From assembly GCF_000208865.1 (NCBI RefSeq), contig NC_018394.1, positions 2,007,964 to 2,071,963 on the forward strand: a stretch of 64,000 nucleotides of DNA, given 5' to 3'. This stretch comes from Neospora caninum Liverpool. Taxonomy: Eukaryota; Apicomplexa; Conoidasida; Eucoccidiorida; Sarcocystidae. Position numbers and translations under genes: made by a program. Of this stretch, positions 10,879-22,286 are shown piece by piece. Positions within the stretch are counted from its first letter, which is position 1. The number at the start of each line of letters is the position of its first letter. The notes beneath the pieces were generated by a model. The model saw only the letters and a program-made list of their open reading frames with translations. It had not been told where the DNA came from and made no database searches.

Positions 10879-13681
10879 AGGATGTGTATGCCACTCTATT
10901 CGGTGCATCTCTGTACCTTGTTTCTGTAACTCGTCTTGCTGCTCCGGCAGGATATCGAGTCATCCACTGACGCGGCGCATCCGGTCCTCACAGCCACTCG
11001 CCACCCCCCTTGGCTCTGAGCTCGGCCATTATTACGTTCGTCAAAGTATTTGGAGTTTACTGGAGTGACTGGTGCGCTATTCTTTCGCTGAATGAGTGAT
11101 CCACTGCGTTTGTTGACGGTAATCGGCTACGGGCTTGACCGACATCAGGCATACGTCTTGAAGCGAAATTCTGCTCAAATCAGGCGGAAGAATATCGCCC
11201 TCGAAAACCACTTTCAGCATGCGAACCGGGGCGTTCGCTATACCGTTACTGTCTGTTTCCTTACTTTCCTTCCGATCTACCAGCTGATGGCGTAGGACTG
11301 GAGAAAATAGACTTGGAGTAGTACGGCCCGCTGTCATCCCTCTTCTCAGCTGGGAAGGAATGGGAAGCACAGTGCTGAAGTGCATCAGGAAGAAAGGGGG
11401 TGCATGCGCATCTGAGAGGGGCAGGGGAGAGGCATTCGAGCATTGTAACGATGGCAGAGAATCCGCAGAACCTATCACAAGGATTCCGTCTTGTAGCTTC
11501 CAGTTAAACTACATATTAAAATGAGCGCATGTAAACTAGTCTTAAACACAACGCGTAGTCTATACTCCCCGGCAAAAGCTTATAAATAATCCTGTCTCAG
11601 AGATTATCACTCCCAGTACCATCGTACTGATCATACTAGCATCTGAGTAGTAGTTTTCTCTCGCTGTTTTAATACGAGTGATAACAGTGACAACGATACG
11701 GAACCAGAAGACGGTTCAGTGCTTACCTTCTTTTGGAAATTGCCTCAACGGATCAGAGCTTACGCCTGTCGTCGGGCCTGGAAACGTCCCATTAACAAAC
11801 TCAGATTCCCGTCACTTCGCAAACAGTGAGATACTGATGATGCTTTGGAACCGCTGCGGATCGATCGGTCGCGAAGTCAGCCTGAGTCCTGGTGTTTTTC
11901 CAGGCCGCTTCACGACACAAAAGGCTGCGCCTCCAAAGGTTTTGGTGGAGTTACCAACCCCTGTTGCGTGTCTGAGTTCCAGTGTTTCCTTCGAAGCAGC
12001 CCTGCGGTTTGCAGTTCACTTCATTAGACAATCCGTCGACGTGCCTTGGGCGGGCACGCCTGCGTGACCACACAACCACTGTGGGAGCATCTGGAGATGA
12101 TAGCAAGCGGTCGAAGCACGGCCTGCTGTTTTTGTGTTGACCCCCTATGCCTGAGCAACGCTAGATAGAGCCCGGCAAAGACGTCTAGACCTCGCGGACA
12201 GGTCTCTGCCGCTACCAGCAGCTGGATTCCAACTATGGGGGGAACTGCCGGACCGATTTGCCTTGCATGTTGCCTGAAGAGCATCTGTCCAGCCCTCGAG
12301 GCTGCGAACTCTGCATCGGCCGCGCGCCGGCAGAGGCCGGCATGCATCGAGAGATTCCACGAGAGACGTTCGTAGGGAGTCATGACGCCATCCGCACGAG
12401 CGCACAGGAACTTCCGATCCGCCGATCCCCTGCCGTGAACACGCGCCAAGCGCGCAGTGGCCGAGTCAACATGCGTCGGTACTGACGCCAGGAAACAGTC
12501 TCGTGCCCATATGCCGAGTCGCCCATCCTGTACGAGGCTGTGTCGCAGCCGGTTTTCCTGCCACATTGCTTTTTCCAGGCGACGGAAGTCGAGTGACAGC
12601 AGTGGCAAAAAGACCCCACGCGCTTGTCACACGCCTCTATAGCCGTTTCCTCTATCCTCTTTTCAGAAGTACATCGCCCCTCACCTGCTCCGGTCTTGTC
12701 TCTGTTGAAAGTTTGGGATCCACGGGTCCGGACTAGCTCATTCTCACAAATGGAAGAGTCCGGAGTCTCCCCCGTCCCTCGGCAGACGACGGACGTGGGG
12801 AATGTACGGCTACGGGGCCCGGCGATAAATTCCCGCGAAATCTGTCCAGTTCGCACGGAGTTGGGAGTATGGGATGGGATTTTTGAACCTCCACCTCGAA
12901 CATGCATTTTGGTTCATTCGTCGGGGAGAAGTTCCTGGAGCGGCAGACCCGCTGCAGGTATAGACAGCTTTTTCTTCGATTAACCGTGCACACCCCCAAA
13001 GGCCGGTCGGCAAGATCGGAAACCTCTCAAAATGGCAGCCTCCTGGAGCTTTTTTGTGCCCCGTGCGCGCGCCGGGGCCCAGGCAAAGACGAAGAACAGA
13101 GCTTTTCTTCGCAGCCTCGCCCTCCAGTCGGGACGTACTTTTACGAGGCACCGCGCCGTGCTCCAAGAAGGAGGGGCGGTTAGCCACAGCCGACGATTGC
13201 CGATCCTCCGCCAAGGACGGGCGAACAAAGTGTTGTGTCTGCTGTTCGTCCCCGCTCTTGTTCCCCCCCCTCTCCCCCCTCAGTGCGCGCCGCGAATTGG
13301 ATTCCGGTTCGCTTCTCTGTGCCTTGACGCTGTCGCCTGGCGTTTGTGGATTTTGTGGACTATCGGTCGCGATCTGAGTTTTTTGAGTCGGCAGCGGTTT
13401 TCCCCTCTTCTTTCCCCGTTTGCAGATTTCCGCTTGCGTCTGGGAAAGTCGGCGTCCTCTTCGCCTCGCGCAGTTTTAGGGGGGACCCACAGCCCCGACT
13501 TTCCGGGGGCAACGAACCGCGCGTGGTTCCTCCCGATTTCCCTGCAACGCGACGCGTACGCGCGTGACCTCCTGGTTAGTGAATCGGATTTGTAACCGGA
13601 TTTCCTTTTCACTTTGTTTTTTGTCGACAGACCCCACTAGAAGCCGCGCGTCCAGCTCGCCTCTCGCGCGTCGGCGCAACC
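10879..13681. other. Spacer between BUD23 and the Pumilio gene
   Basis: About 2.8 kb. The first part is BUD23 3' UTR, the last part the promoter and 5' leader of the Pumilio gene. Open frames of up to 194 residues occur around 12.0-12.9 kb on the minus strand but have no recognisable domain and overlap equally open frames on the other strand. TGCATGC elements lie at 11401-11407 and (reverse) 12340-12346. A pyrimidine-rich stretch, 13240-13290, precedes the Pumilio ATG by about 400 bases. Confidence 0.45.
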
Positions 13682-16600
13682 ATGAGTCTCAGCAGCCTCG
13701 AGGCATACTCCCCCGTGGCTGGGTCTAGGGAAGGAAAAAAAGTGAATTTCTGTTCAAAAAGTGGACCCAGCCATGAGGGGAACGCAGCGACAAGTCCCTC
13801 TGCATTCCCGTCTTCAACAATTGCTTCCCCAACGCTCACTGCCGTAGCAGGTTCGGGCGTGAGCTCTGCAGTGGCGACAACGCCTTGCTCGGGACTGGTT
13901 TCGGGGGGACTGGACATTTCCCCCGTTTGCGCCACGAGCGCGTTGTCCAACGCTGCGGAGAAACGCACGACGTTCTTCCAGCACGGTGATGGAGAAATTC
14001 CGCGGCCTACCTCAGCACCCCCCCATCTGGAGAAATCCTCGTCGACTCTCTTCGCCTTCCCGCCTAGCGGATCGACGCCGAACCGCCTAATCGATATCCG
14101 TTGCGATGATCTGTACCAGGAATTCTACAGGTGAGCACTCGCTTCCTGCCTGGAAACAAAACGGCGCTCGCTCCTGGAGGTATGCTTGTCGCCGCGCTGG
14201 GCCAGCAAGCAGCCAGACGTTCTGTGTACCCTGGAGTCCACAGGCCTCCGGTCAGGGAGAACCCCAGTTGGCCACGAGCGACTCTCCCAAACGTCTAGAC
14301 TGTGTCCTCATGCTTGGCAGTTGTGCAGGGGAGTTGCTGGGCCTTCGTCTTGGAGAGGAACCAGTATGTACTTCGATGTTTCCATCTGCTGCCTGGAGGC
14401 CTTCGCGTGATGGACGCACGCCGACAAAGGCTCGTCGACGTTACAGATAAAACCCAGTTTCTCACGCTGCGGGGGTTGGGCGACGTAACTGGCGCGAATG
14501 CACTTCTTCGGAGCGAGTCTTGCCAGCGGTCTGTGTCTGAAACCCCATGACACGAGTCTGAAGGAGGAGACTCCCCCTGTTTCTCGTTTTCGCCAGTGCG
14601 CGTGGCGCACTTCCATAAAACCCGCCCTCTGGCTTGGTGAAGTTTGTAAGTGCCATGGCGTCCCTGTTCGAATCCTTTTCGCGGCGCAACTGCTCGCACC
14701 GTTTCTGTGGACCGGTTTTCGTTCAGGAACTTGTCCCAGACAAACCCGAAGCTCCCAAAGCCTTTGGAAGAGGACCAGTCTTTCCTGGACCTCGCTTCGC
14801 AGAAGAAAGACCGCCGTCGAAGTACTCACGCGGCTGGCTACTACAACGGCAGCAACCGGGATGTCAGAGGAGGCGGTTCGAGCAACGCTGCGAACGAGAC
14901 ACTCTCTTGTCCTTCATTGCCCTCATCCTTCTCCTCCACGTCTTGGGGCAACGTGGGGCCAGGATCGCCCCAGGATGAGGACGAGGGGACAGCGGCATCG
15001 AGACACCTGCCGTCGGCTGCCGCAATGAACGCGGCTGCACTCGCTCTGGTTGACGAATTACAGAATCGGCAAGACGCTGCGAATCTGGTCTCCACCCGAG
15101 CCTTGAGCCTCGCTGTGTTGGCTGCAACAGGGGGAGTGCCCGGGGCGTCGGCGGCTGTGGATCCGTCCAGAGGCGGAGGCGGGAAGGCTGCTGAGGAGAC
15201 CGATCCAGCGCCGGCGAGCCTGTCAGCAGCTGCAGCCGCCGCCCTCCTCCAGGACGCGCACGCCGCCTGGAAAGAAGCTGGAGCGAATGCGGCTCTGCTC
15301 CCCGTGGTGCAAAAATGTGAGCCAAACATCTCTTTATGCGGCACTCGTCCGGGCTCTCTACGGGAAGGAGTTAGAGTAGCCACGTGCACTCTTTTGAGTG
15401 CGGCAAGTGCGGCAAGCTTGCCCAGAGACGCCGACCCTTTACCTGTAACACTGTAAAAGGTCTCCACTTGTACGCAGGCGGGAGTCCACGCGGACACGTG
15501 TTCGCATCGGTCAGAGCTCCAGCCCCTCTCTGGGGAAAGACACTGTGCATCTTGTTTTTTGCGTAGCAGCGGCTAAGTAGTGACGGGGAAAAACAGAGAA
15601 GAGAAAGGATAGCGGGGGAGCCTATGTATGGTTTGCATGAGGTGTTCGCTGCTTAGGTTTGGGATGGGAAACGACGACGTGGAGCGTCGTTGTGTTTGAA
15701 CGTTTAAATTGCCTACTCCCGTCTCCGCGGTGTCTTCGAGACGGTGTTTTCACGTCCGCTCTCTGCTGCCTGTTTGTTCAGGGACTGAGGCGATTCTGAA
15801 CCGGTGCCCGGATGCACAGATTTGCGGGCCAAGTCCTACGAGCACAGCCGTTGGGGTTTCAGGTAGCAACACAACGTCGAGCAGCCACCATTACCAGCGG
15901 CGGAGCTCTCTAACGGCGGCAAGTCTGTGTTCTGACGGACCTCCAGGGGACAGCTCAGTTGGGTCTTCCAGTCTCCGTTCTTCCCAGCGAAATCGGTCGC
16001 CCCCCCGTGCGTCCTCCAGCTCTCCGAACTCGATGGTGTTTCCGTTTCCCATTTCTGCCAGCATTTCCCCGTCTTCTCGAGGGCGCACAGGAGACAACGC
16101 GAGCATGGACTCGAGGAGCTGTCATCTGGAGGTCGATGACAACGGCTCCGGCAGAAGAAGTCGAAGTGCCTCCCACGACCGTTCTTCTCGAAACCGGCCG
16201 AATGGCCTTGCTTCCTCTGAGGAAGAAGGTTTCCGCCACCCGATGCAGGCGAGCGTGGCAGCACCGGAAATGCCGCTCTCCTCCTTGGACGACGTTCCCC
16301 CTCTTGCGCATCACCATGCTTCCTCGGCGTCGCCTGCACTGGTTATGGCTGCAGGCCTTCCTGCCTTCCTCACGTCGCACGGGGTCTCCCCGGCGGCAGA
16401 GAGCTTGACGGCTTCGGGCGGGCAGTCTGTGGCCGCCCTGGATGGCCCCGAGCAGGTTCGCGCGGCTGTAACTGCGACTCAGCAACAGCACTTTCTCCAA
16501 GCTGTGTCGGCGCTTCGAGGCTCTCTGGCTTCCGCCCCGCCAGCTGGGTTTCTCGCAGATGCAGACCCAGTCGTCCTTGCGGCTGCAGGAGCGGGCGGCC

Positions 16601-19600
16601 TTTCGGGAGTCTTGCACCCGGCTCTGTCTGTGGGGGGGCCTCTGGGAACCAACCCGGCGGCAGCGGTGGCGCTGCTTTCTGCGATGGCAGGAGCGGCGGG
16701 TGCGTCGTCGCCGGATGCGCCGTTGGGGCTGCAGCATCTTTCCAGTCCGACGGTGGGGCCTCTGGGGCTCGACTCGGGACTGGCGCATGCAGGGAACAGC
16801 GGCGCCGCTGGAGGCGGAGCGAGCGTAGGCGGCGGGGATGCAAATGCAGCGGCGATGATGCATGCACTCAACCTAGCGGTTCTCGGACAGGCGTTCCACC
16901 ATCGCACGAGGGAAGCGCTAGGCGAAAACAACAGTGAACGCACAGGACCGCGAGCCTTGCCCGTTCAGACACCGGGGGCCGTTGCAGCAGCGGCGGCGCA
17001 GGAGGCCGCGGGAAACGCTCAACTGTTGTCTTCCGTGCTGTACCCACTCTTGAATGCGCAGTCAACGGCGTCACTGGGGTTGTTGGGAGGTGCGCCAGGC
17101 CAGGTTTCTTCTCATGCCGCTCCTCCAGGCATGGTCCTGGGTGCGGCCAGAGACCCGCGTGGAAGCTTGCCGTGTATGGTCGGCGGGGCGCCTTCGCTCG
17201 GAGGGCATGACATGTTCTCTGGGGGGTAAGTGCAAGAAATCCAGGCGGGGACCTCGGGAATGTATCGACACTGGGGACGGGAGTGTTTCTGGTCATTTCG
17301 TAAAGTTGTTCTGTTGAGGGAAGGAGCGACAAGAGGTGCACGCGCACACGGCTTGACCCCACCGAAGGGGATCATTTGCAACGGACGCGTGGAGGAGGGG
17401 CGTTCGTGGGACACGGAACGAGACGGAATGGCCATGCGGTGAATCCTACCGTTCTGGGTCTTCGCCGCTGCCACGCACGTGTTTCTCTTGGAAGCCCCCG
17501 GCCGTGTGACGCCCGTAACATGTGAACAACTTGTAGTATGTAGAGCAGGTTCGTGGCGCGCGGCGTTACACGGGGGCGGCCTTGACAGAATGCACGAATC
17601 GTAACAAAGGTCTCGGGGTATGTTCTCACGAGGGGATACGCTTTAATGCCGGCCATGCGACCAAGAGCTAACGAGGCCTGGTGACCCACCAGGTAGATCC
17701 TGCATTGTGTTGCTGGGTGAGAATCCGGCGTTTTCTCCTGATCCATGTGGTCATACCTTTCCCTTCGTTTGCCTGTTGTTTCTTCAGCCTGCAGCATCAA
17801 CGAGGCCCACTAGGAGTGGGTGGTCAAACGCTTCCTCCTGCTGCCGCTGCCTTGCTTGCAACTGCGACGAGGCTCTCCCAAGGGGGACCTCCTGGCCTCG
17901 GACTTTCTCCCGGAGTTGCGCCGCTCACAGTACCTCAAGGCGTTGATATTCACGCGAATTTCCTTCATCAGCAGCGCGTGGCTGCAGCGGCTGCGGCGCA
18001 CCAGACGGCCGCGGGCGCCGGCGTGCATGCAGCTGGATGGGGTGGAGTCGGCGGCGCGTCCAGCGGCCCGAACCCTGCGGATGCGAATGCGAGTCCACGC
18101 CCGATGTGCCTGTTGCCGACGCAAGGCCTGGAAGCTCTTGGTACAGACGGTAAGCGGCGGGGTGGATTTCTTAGAAAGACGGCGAATTCTGCGGAGCGGC
18201 GTGCTGTGTGATTTTTCATCGAGGCGCGCCTGACTGCGGCGACGACGAGCGTTTGGCGGCGTTTCCCTCCGATTTATGGTTCGTGAAAACTGCACACTGC
18301 ATTTGGTGACGGGGGCGCGCATTTTCCTTTCGCCGTTTCTTTCCCGTGGCCATTTCTCTCCCGTCGCCAATCTCGCGAGGTCGAGAAAGTATCCAAGTGT
18401 GGCGTGCGCACTGTCCGTTCCTGTGCTCAGCGCACTTCCGGGCAGCGCAGGCGGGTCTCGCTTTCGCTAATTACTACCAGGCGGCCGCGAGGGACTCGAA
18501 GCAGACGGGGCCGTCCGGCGTTCTTCAGGGAGCTGAGGCAAAAGGCAACGGGCGCAGTCGACCGGTCCGGCTGGACCCCCGCGGGAAACAAGGCGCCCAG
18601 ACGCAGCAGCGTTTCGTGGGTGGACTCGGAGACGGTCTAGATGCACGCTCCGCTGCGGTGCCCAACGCAGCCGCTGTCAGTGTCAAAGACGGTGGAGCGG
18701 GAGGGAGGAAGGGAGACGCAAAAGAAGACGGGGTTGGCGGTAGAGGACTGGCGGCTGCCGAGGGCGTGCCGACAGGGACGGGATGTGGGAACGGACCAGG
18801 ATCGCTACTTACAGTCGCCGCTGCAGAGGATCTTGTGTTTGGCAATAAATACAAAGGCAACATCGAAATGATCGCTCGCGACCAAATCGGCTGCCGCATG
18901 CTGCAGCGAAAACTCTCGGACGCAAATCCGGAAGAGGTGGAAGCCATCCGTTTAGAGGTTCTCGAGTGCGTCGTCGTGCTCCTCGTAGACCCGTTTGGAA
19001 ACTACCTCGTACAGAAAGTGGTGGAGCAGTGTGAGGAGCCGCAACTGCTGCAGCTGGTCAGGAAGATCCGCCCTCGCCTCGTCGATATCTGCCTGAGCCC
19101 TCACGGGACTCGAGCTGTTCAGAAGCTGATTGAAGTCTGCGCGGGCCTGGTAAGCGAAAAAGGATGGACAGGACGTGGCCAGTTTTCGTCGTCCCTCTCA
19201 TCTCACGCGGCGGGCGACGACAAAAAGAAGCCGTGTTTGTGTGGATGGTTTTCTGTTTCGGTGCAGTCCGTCGTTGAAAGAACAGAGAGAGGCTGGTTCC
19301 CAGGCGAACGCGTGTGTGCATCCGGAGATACTGTTTGGAATCTTTTTTTCAGTTATACCTTTCAGTGTCCGGGGTAGTTGTGTCTCGTTTCCGTCCGGCA
19401 CCTGTGGAAGCCCGTGGTGCGCTAAGGGCATCGGGTAGGGGAAAGCGGACACTTTCAGGAACGTCGCTCCCCCGTGGGCTGGGAGGCAAGTTACCGGAAG
19501 CATTCAGAGGGTCCTTTGGAGACGATGCAACGATACAGTTTGCCTCGTGGCAGCCAGTTCGACAGATTGCTTATTGCGGGCCTTGCTTTTTTCCTTTCAG

Positions 19601-22034
19601 CCGATAAACAGTACGGCGACGAATGAACTGTTGGCGGCCTTGCGGCCGTCCATCGTTCTTCTCGCCAAGGACGTGAACGCAAATCATGTGGTTCAGAAGA
19701 TCCTTTCTTCGTTCCCAGCTGCGCGCTGCGAGTTTGTTTTTGCTCAAGTCAAGAAGCACTGCGTGGAAATCTCGACAGAGCGCCACGGCTGTTGCGTCAT
19801 GCAGAGGTGTATTGACGCGGCGCCTCCACGGGCAAAGGTACGCGAGGGTTCAGTCATATGAGTCGTGAAAACGGCGAGTGCCCGGAGCGTTCTTTCACTT
19901 CGTCTGCCTGTCCCGCCCAGAGGGACCGAAATGCTTTTTCATTGGAACCGTCTTCAAGAGGAGGGATCGTGTAGGCAGGCGACCAGGATCTGAATATATA
20001 TGGGACGGTTCCTCCTGTTGCTCTGTTCTCCCGAACCATGCGCTTATGTGTTGCCGTTTGTGAGGATGGGCTGCGCCGTTCGCCTTTGAAGCTGAGATCT
20101 AGCGGCGTGCATCAGTAAGGATGACGCATCCTTTTCGAGGTTATGAATATCCTTGTGTTTGTTTTTCACCAGCGGTTTCCACCTGCCGCCTCTGTCGCAC
20201 ACCTGAACTTGATGTCTGCGTTTGCGTTGCGCTTTCTGCAGAGTGAGATTCTTCAGGAAATCGCGGCGAATGCACTGGAGCTCATGCAGGACGCGTTCGG
20301 CAATTACGTCGTGCAATACGTGCTGGATCTCCAAATAGATGTGAGCGCCACAGTTTCGTCGAGATCAATGCTGAGACCAGAGGAAACTACGTGTCAGGCT
20401 TGAGCTTAGGCTGCAACTCTGGACGTCACAAGGCTCGAGGGTGAAGGGCGCGGTGTTCGGGGTGCGACGAGCGGTGGCAAAGCGTCTGCCTCCGCGGTTG
20501 ACTACGGCTCCACAGAATACAGAGGCAATGGAAGTGGGTAACGAATTGGACCGTCTTGGTTCCACTCGCCCGACCGGTGTGATGCATGGTTCTCTGGGGC
20601 TGTGGTGACGTGCGTTCTGCAGGGATTCAACGGCGCGGTGACGGGGGCACTGCGGGGCCACATTCGTGAACTTTCCATGCAGAAGTTCTCTTCAAACGTC
20701 GTTGAAAAGGTAGCGTTTCTTGACCTAACGATCCGTAGATCTTTTTCGGCAAACACGTTTGCTGACGGCGCGGAGATCGAGTCCTGCGGCACTCTGTGGT
20801 TCAGCGGACAGCAGAGCACACAGGTGCAAATCCTTTCGCGTCTTCTAGCGCTTCAGCAGCCTTTGGATTTCTCGTTTATTCACGCTCGGTCAGTGCGAGA
20901 CGAATTCGCCTGGTAGCACACTACAGTAGTCACACAGGCGACTTTGTTTTCCCACTCTGCTTCGAAGACACTTCTTCATGAGGCTCAAGTGGCTGTCTCC
21001 AATGTGTTTTCTCTTCAGTGTTTGATGCTGGGCACTCCAGAGCAACGCAGCCTGATTGTCGACGAATTGCTGGCCGACGGCGAGGGTCTCAAGGACATGC
21101 TCCTCGACTCGTACGCGAACTATGGTAAGGCACAGCAGTCCGGGAATCATCCAGACGACCGTCTAGTGCCCTCCGTTGTACAGAAGTAACGGTTCGTGGG
21201 GTGGACAGACTGGGAGTACGGCGGCACACAATCCGCTCTTCTCGGCCAGCCTTAGGGCTCGTTGTCGTGTCCTGTGCATGATTGACGGTCTCGGCAAGCG
21301 CGTCGTGGCATGAGGATCTCTTGTGATCTGAGTCCTTTTCTGCTCCACGCTCGAACAGGCACGCAGGACATGATGCGGCTCCGAGGAACTGTCGAATGCG
21401 TCTGCCGCGCGCAGCATTTGTGTTCAGATTGCTACTGCGTCGCTGAGAGGTACCAGGGTGTGGCATTGAATCTGCGTCGTTTTGTGGATGTTGCCGATTC
21501 GTGTGTTTCGCAGTTATTCAGCGAGCCCTCACGGTGTCCTCTCCAGCGGCTCAGCAGCAACTTCTGCTGGTTATTCAGCCTTGCCTCTCTCAGCTGCGCC
21601 AGACCCAGCCCGGGAGTCGCGTGGCTCACAAACTGGTGAAGAAATTCCCCAGCATCTTGGCCCCCGCGTCAGCGACGTGCGTAGGGGGGGGCGAGGGTAT
21701 CTCGGGTTTTAGTGACGATGCATCGAAGAAGTCACTTCGGGGGCAAGCGAAGGCAATCCCTCAGGTGAAGGGGACGGATGGGGCCAACGATGTCGGGCCG
21801 CGTCCCGCTCCCCGCCCGAAGAAGAAGGAGAAGCCCGATAAAAGTTGCGAGCGGAAAGGGCCGGCCCCAGCGGTGGGGAAACCAAGGCGACAGCGCGAGG
21901 TGGAGACAAGCCAGTACAACGGCCGATCGGTGAATGGTGACCACGACGCGACAGATGTCGTGGAGAAACGAGAGGCGTCGGAAGAGTCCAAGGAGTTGCT
22001 GTCGAGTGATAGCTGCGTCGAGGCGAACTGCTAG
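13682..22034 (+). CDS. PUF1: Pumilio-family (PUF) RNA-binding protein, eight repeats
   Basis: Post-transcriptional regulator that binds UGUA-containing elements in mRNA 3' UTRs, expected in the cytoplasm. Ten exons, all in frame: 13682-14130, 14727-15316, 15782-17225, 17788-18149, 18431-19149, 19601-19837, 20242-20340, 20623-20709, 21019-21124 and 21514-22034, giving 1537 residues. The first ~1080 residues are low complexity (Ala, Ser, Gly, Gln) with no domain seen. The PUF domain (about 1085-1390) has eight repeats whose base-contacting cores are DQIGCRMLQ, DPFGNYLVQ, SPHGTRAVQ, DVNANHVVQ, ERHGCCVMQ, DAFGNYVVQ, QKFSSNVVE and DSYANYVIQ. Repeats 4 to 8 are split over exons 6-10, several with one repeat per exon. 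A Lys/Arg-rich tail of about 110 residues follows. In Apicomplexa PUF proteins are linked to translational repression during stage change. The symbol rests on neighbourhood (an alveolin about 30 kb away) and architecture; a second, unrelated-locus PUF gene is known in Toxoplasma. Confidence 0.95.
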
Positions 22035-22275
22035 AAAGGTCTCAGCGAAGGCGTCCCCGTCTGGCCAAGCCCATGTGTCCAGAGCTGTCAGAGGGGAACT
22101 CTAGAAGGGAAGAGCGATATGCGGCGGGAGGGTTGAACGACGGAGACCTTTCGCGATAGAAAGCCGCCAGTCCGGCAGTGACTGCTGTCGAGGGGATGTA
22201 GTGACGCGTTTTTTTGCAGGGGGTGCGCTATGTAGAGCACCGTGCTCATGGATCAACCAAAGGACAGAAATCGGC

Positions 22276-22286
22276 GGGGGGGGGGG
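22276..22286 (+). repeat. Poly-G run in the Pumilio 3' flank
   Basis: Eleven consecutive G residues preceded by GGC, about 240 bases after the Pumilio stop and probably within its 3' UTR. It is a candidate for slippage polymorphism. Confidence 0.9.

Noticed and set aside
12024..12907. Minus-strand open frames of 194 and 175 codons before the Pumilio gene
   Set aside because: No domain, no splice signals in a consistent frame, and both strands are equally open; probably chance in GC-rich leader DNA.
14665..14680. tRNA B-box-like TGTTCGAATCC in Pumilio intron 1, and similar TTCGAA motifs near 51747 (complement) and 37790
   Set aside because: None has a T-stem that pairs, an A box at the right distance or a cloverleaf.
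15955..16863. 302-codon minus-strand open frame opposite the third Pumilio exon, and similar ones at 14841-15497 and 16370-16943
   Set aside because: They are Arg/Ala/Pro-rich complements of the Ala/Gly-rich Pumilio coding exons, without domain or splice support.
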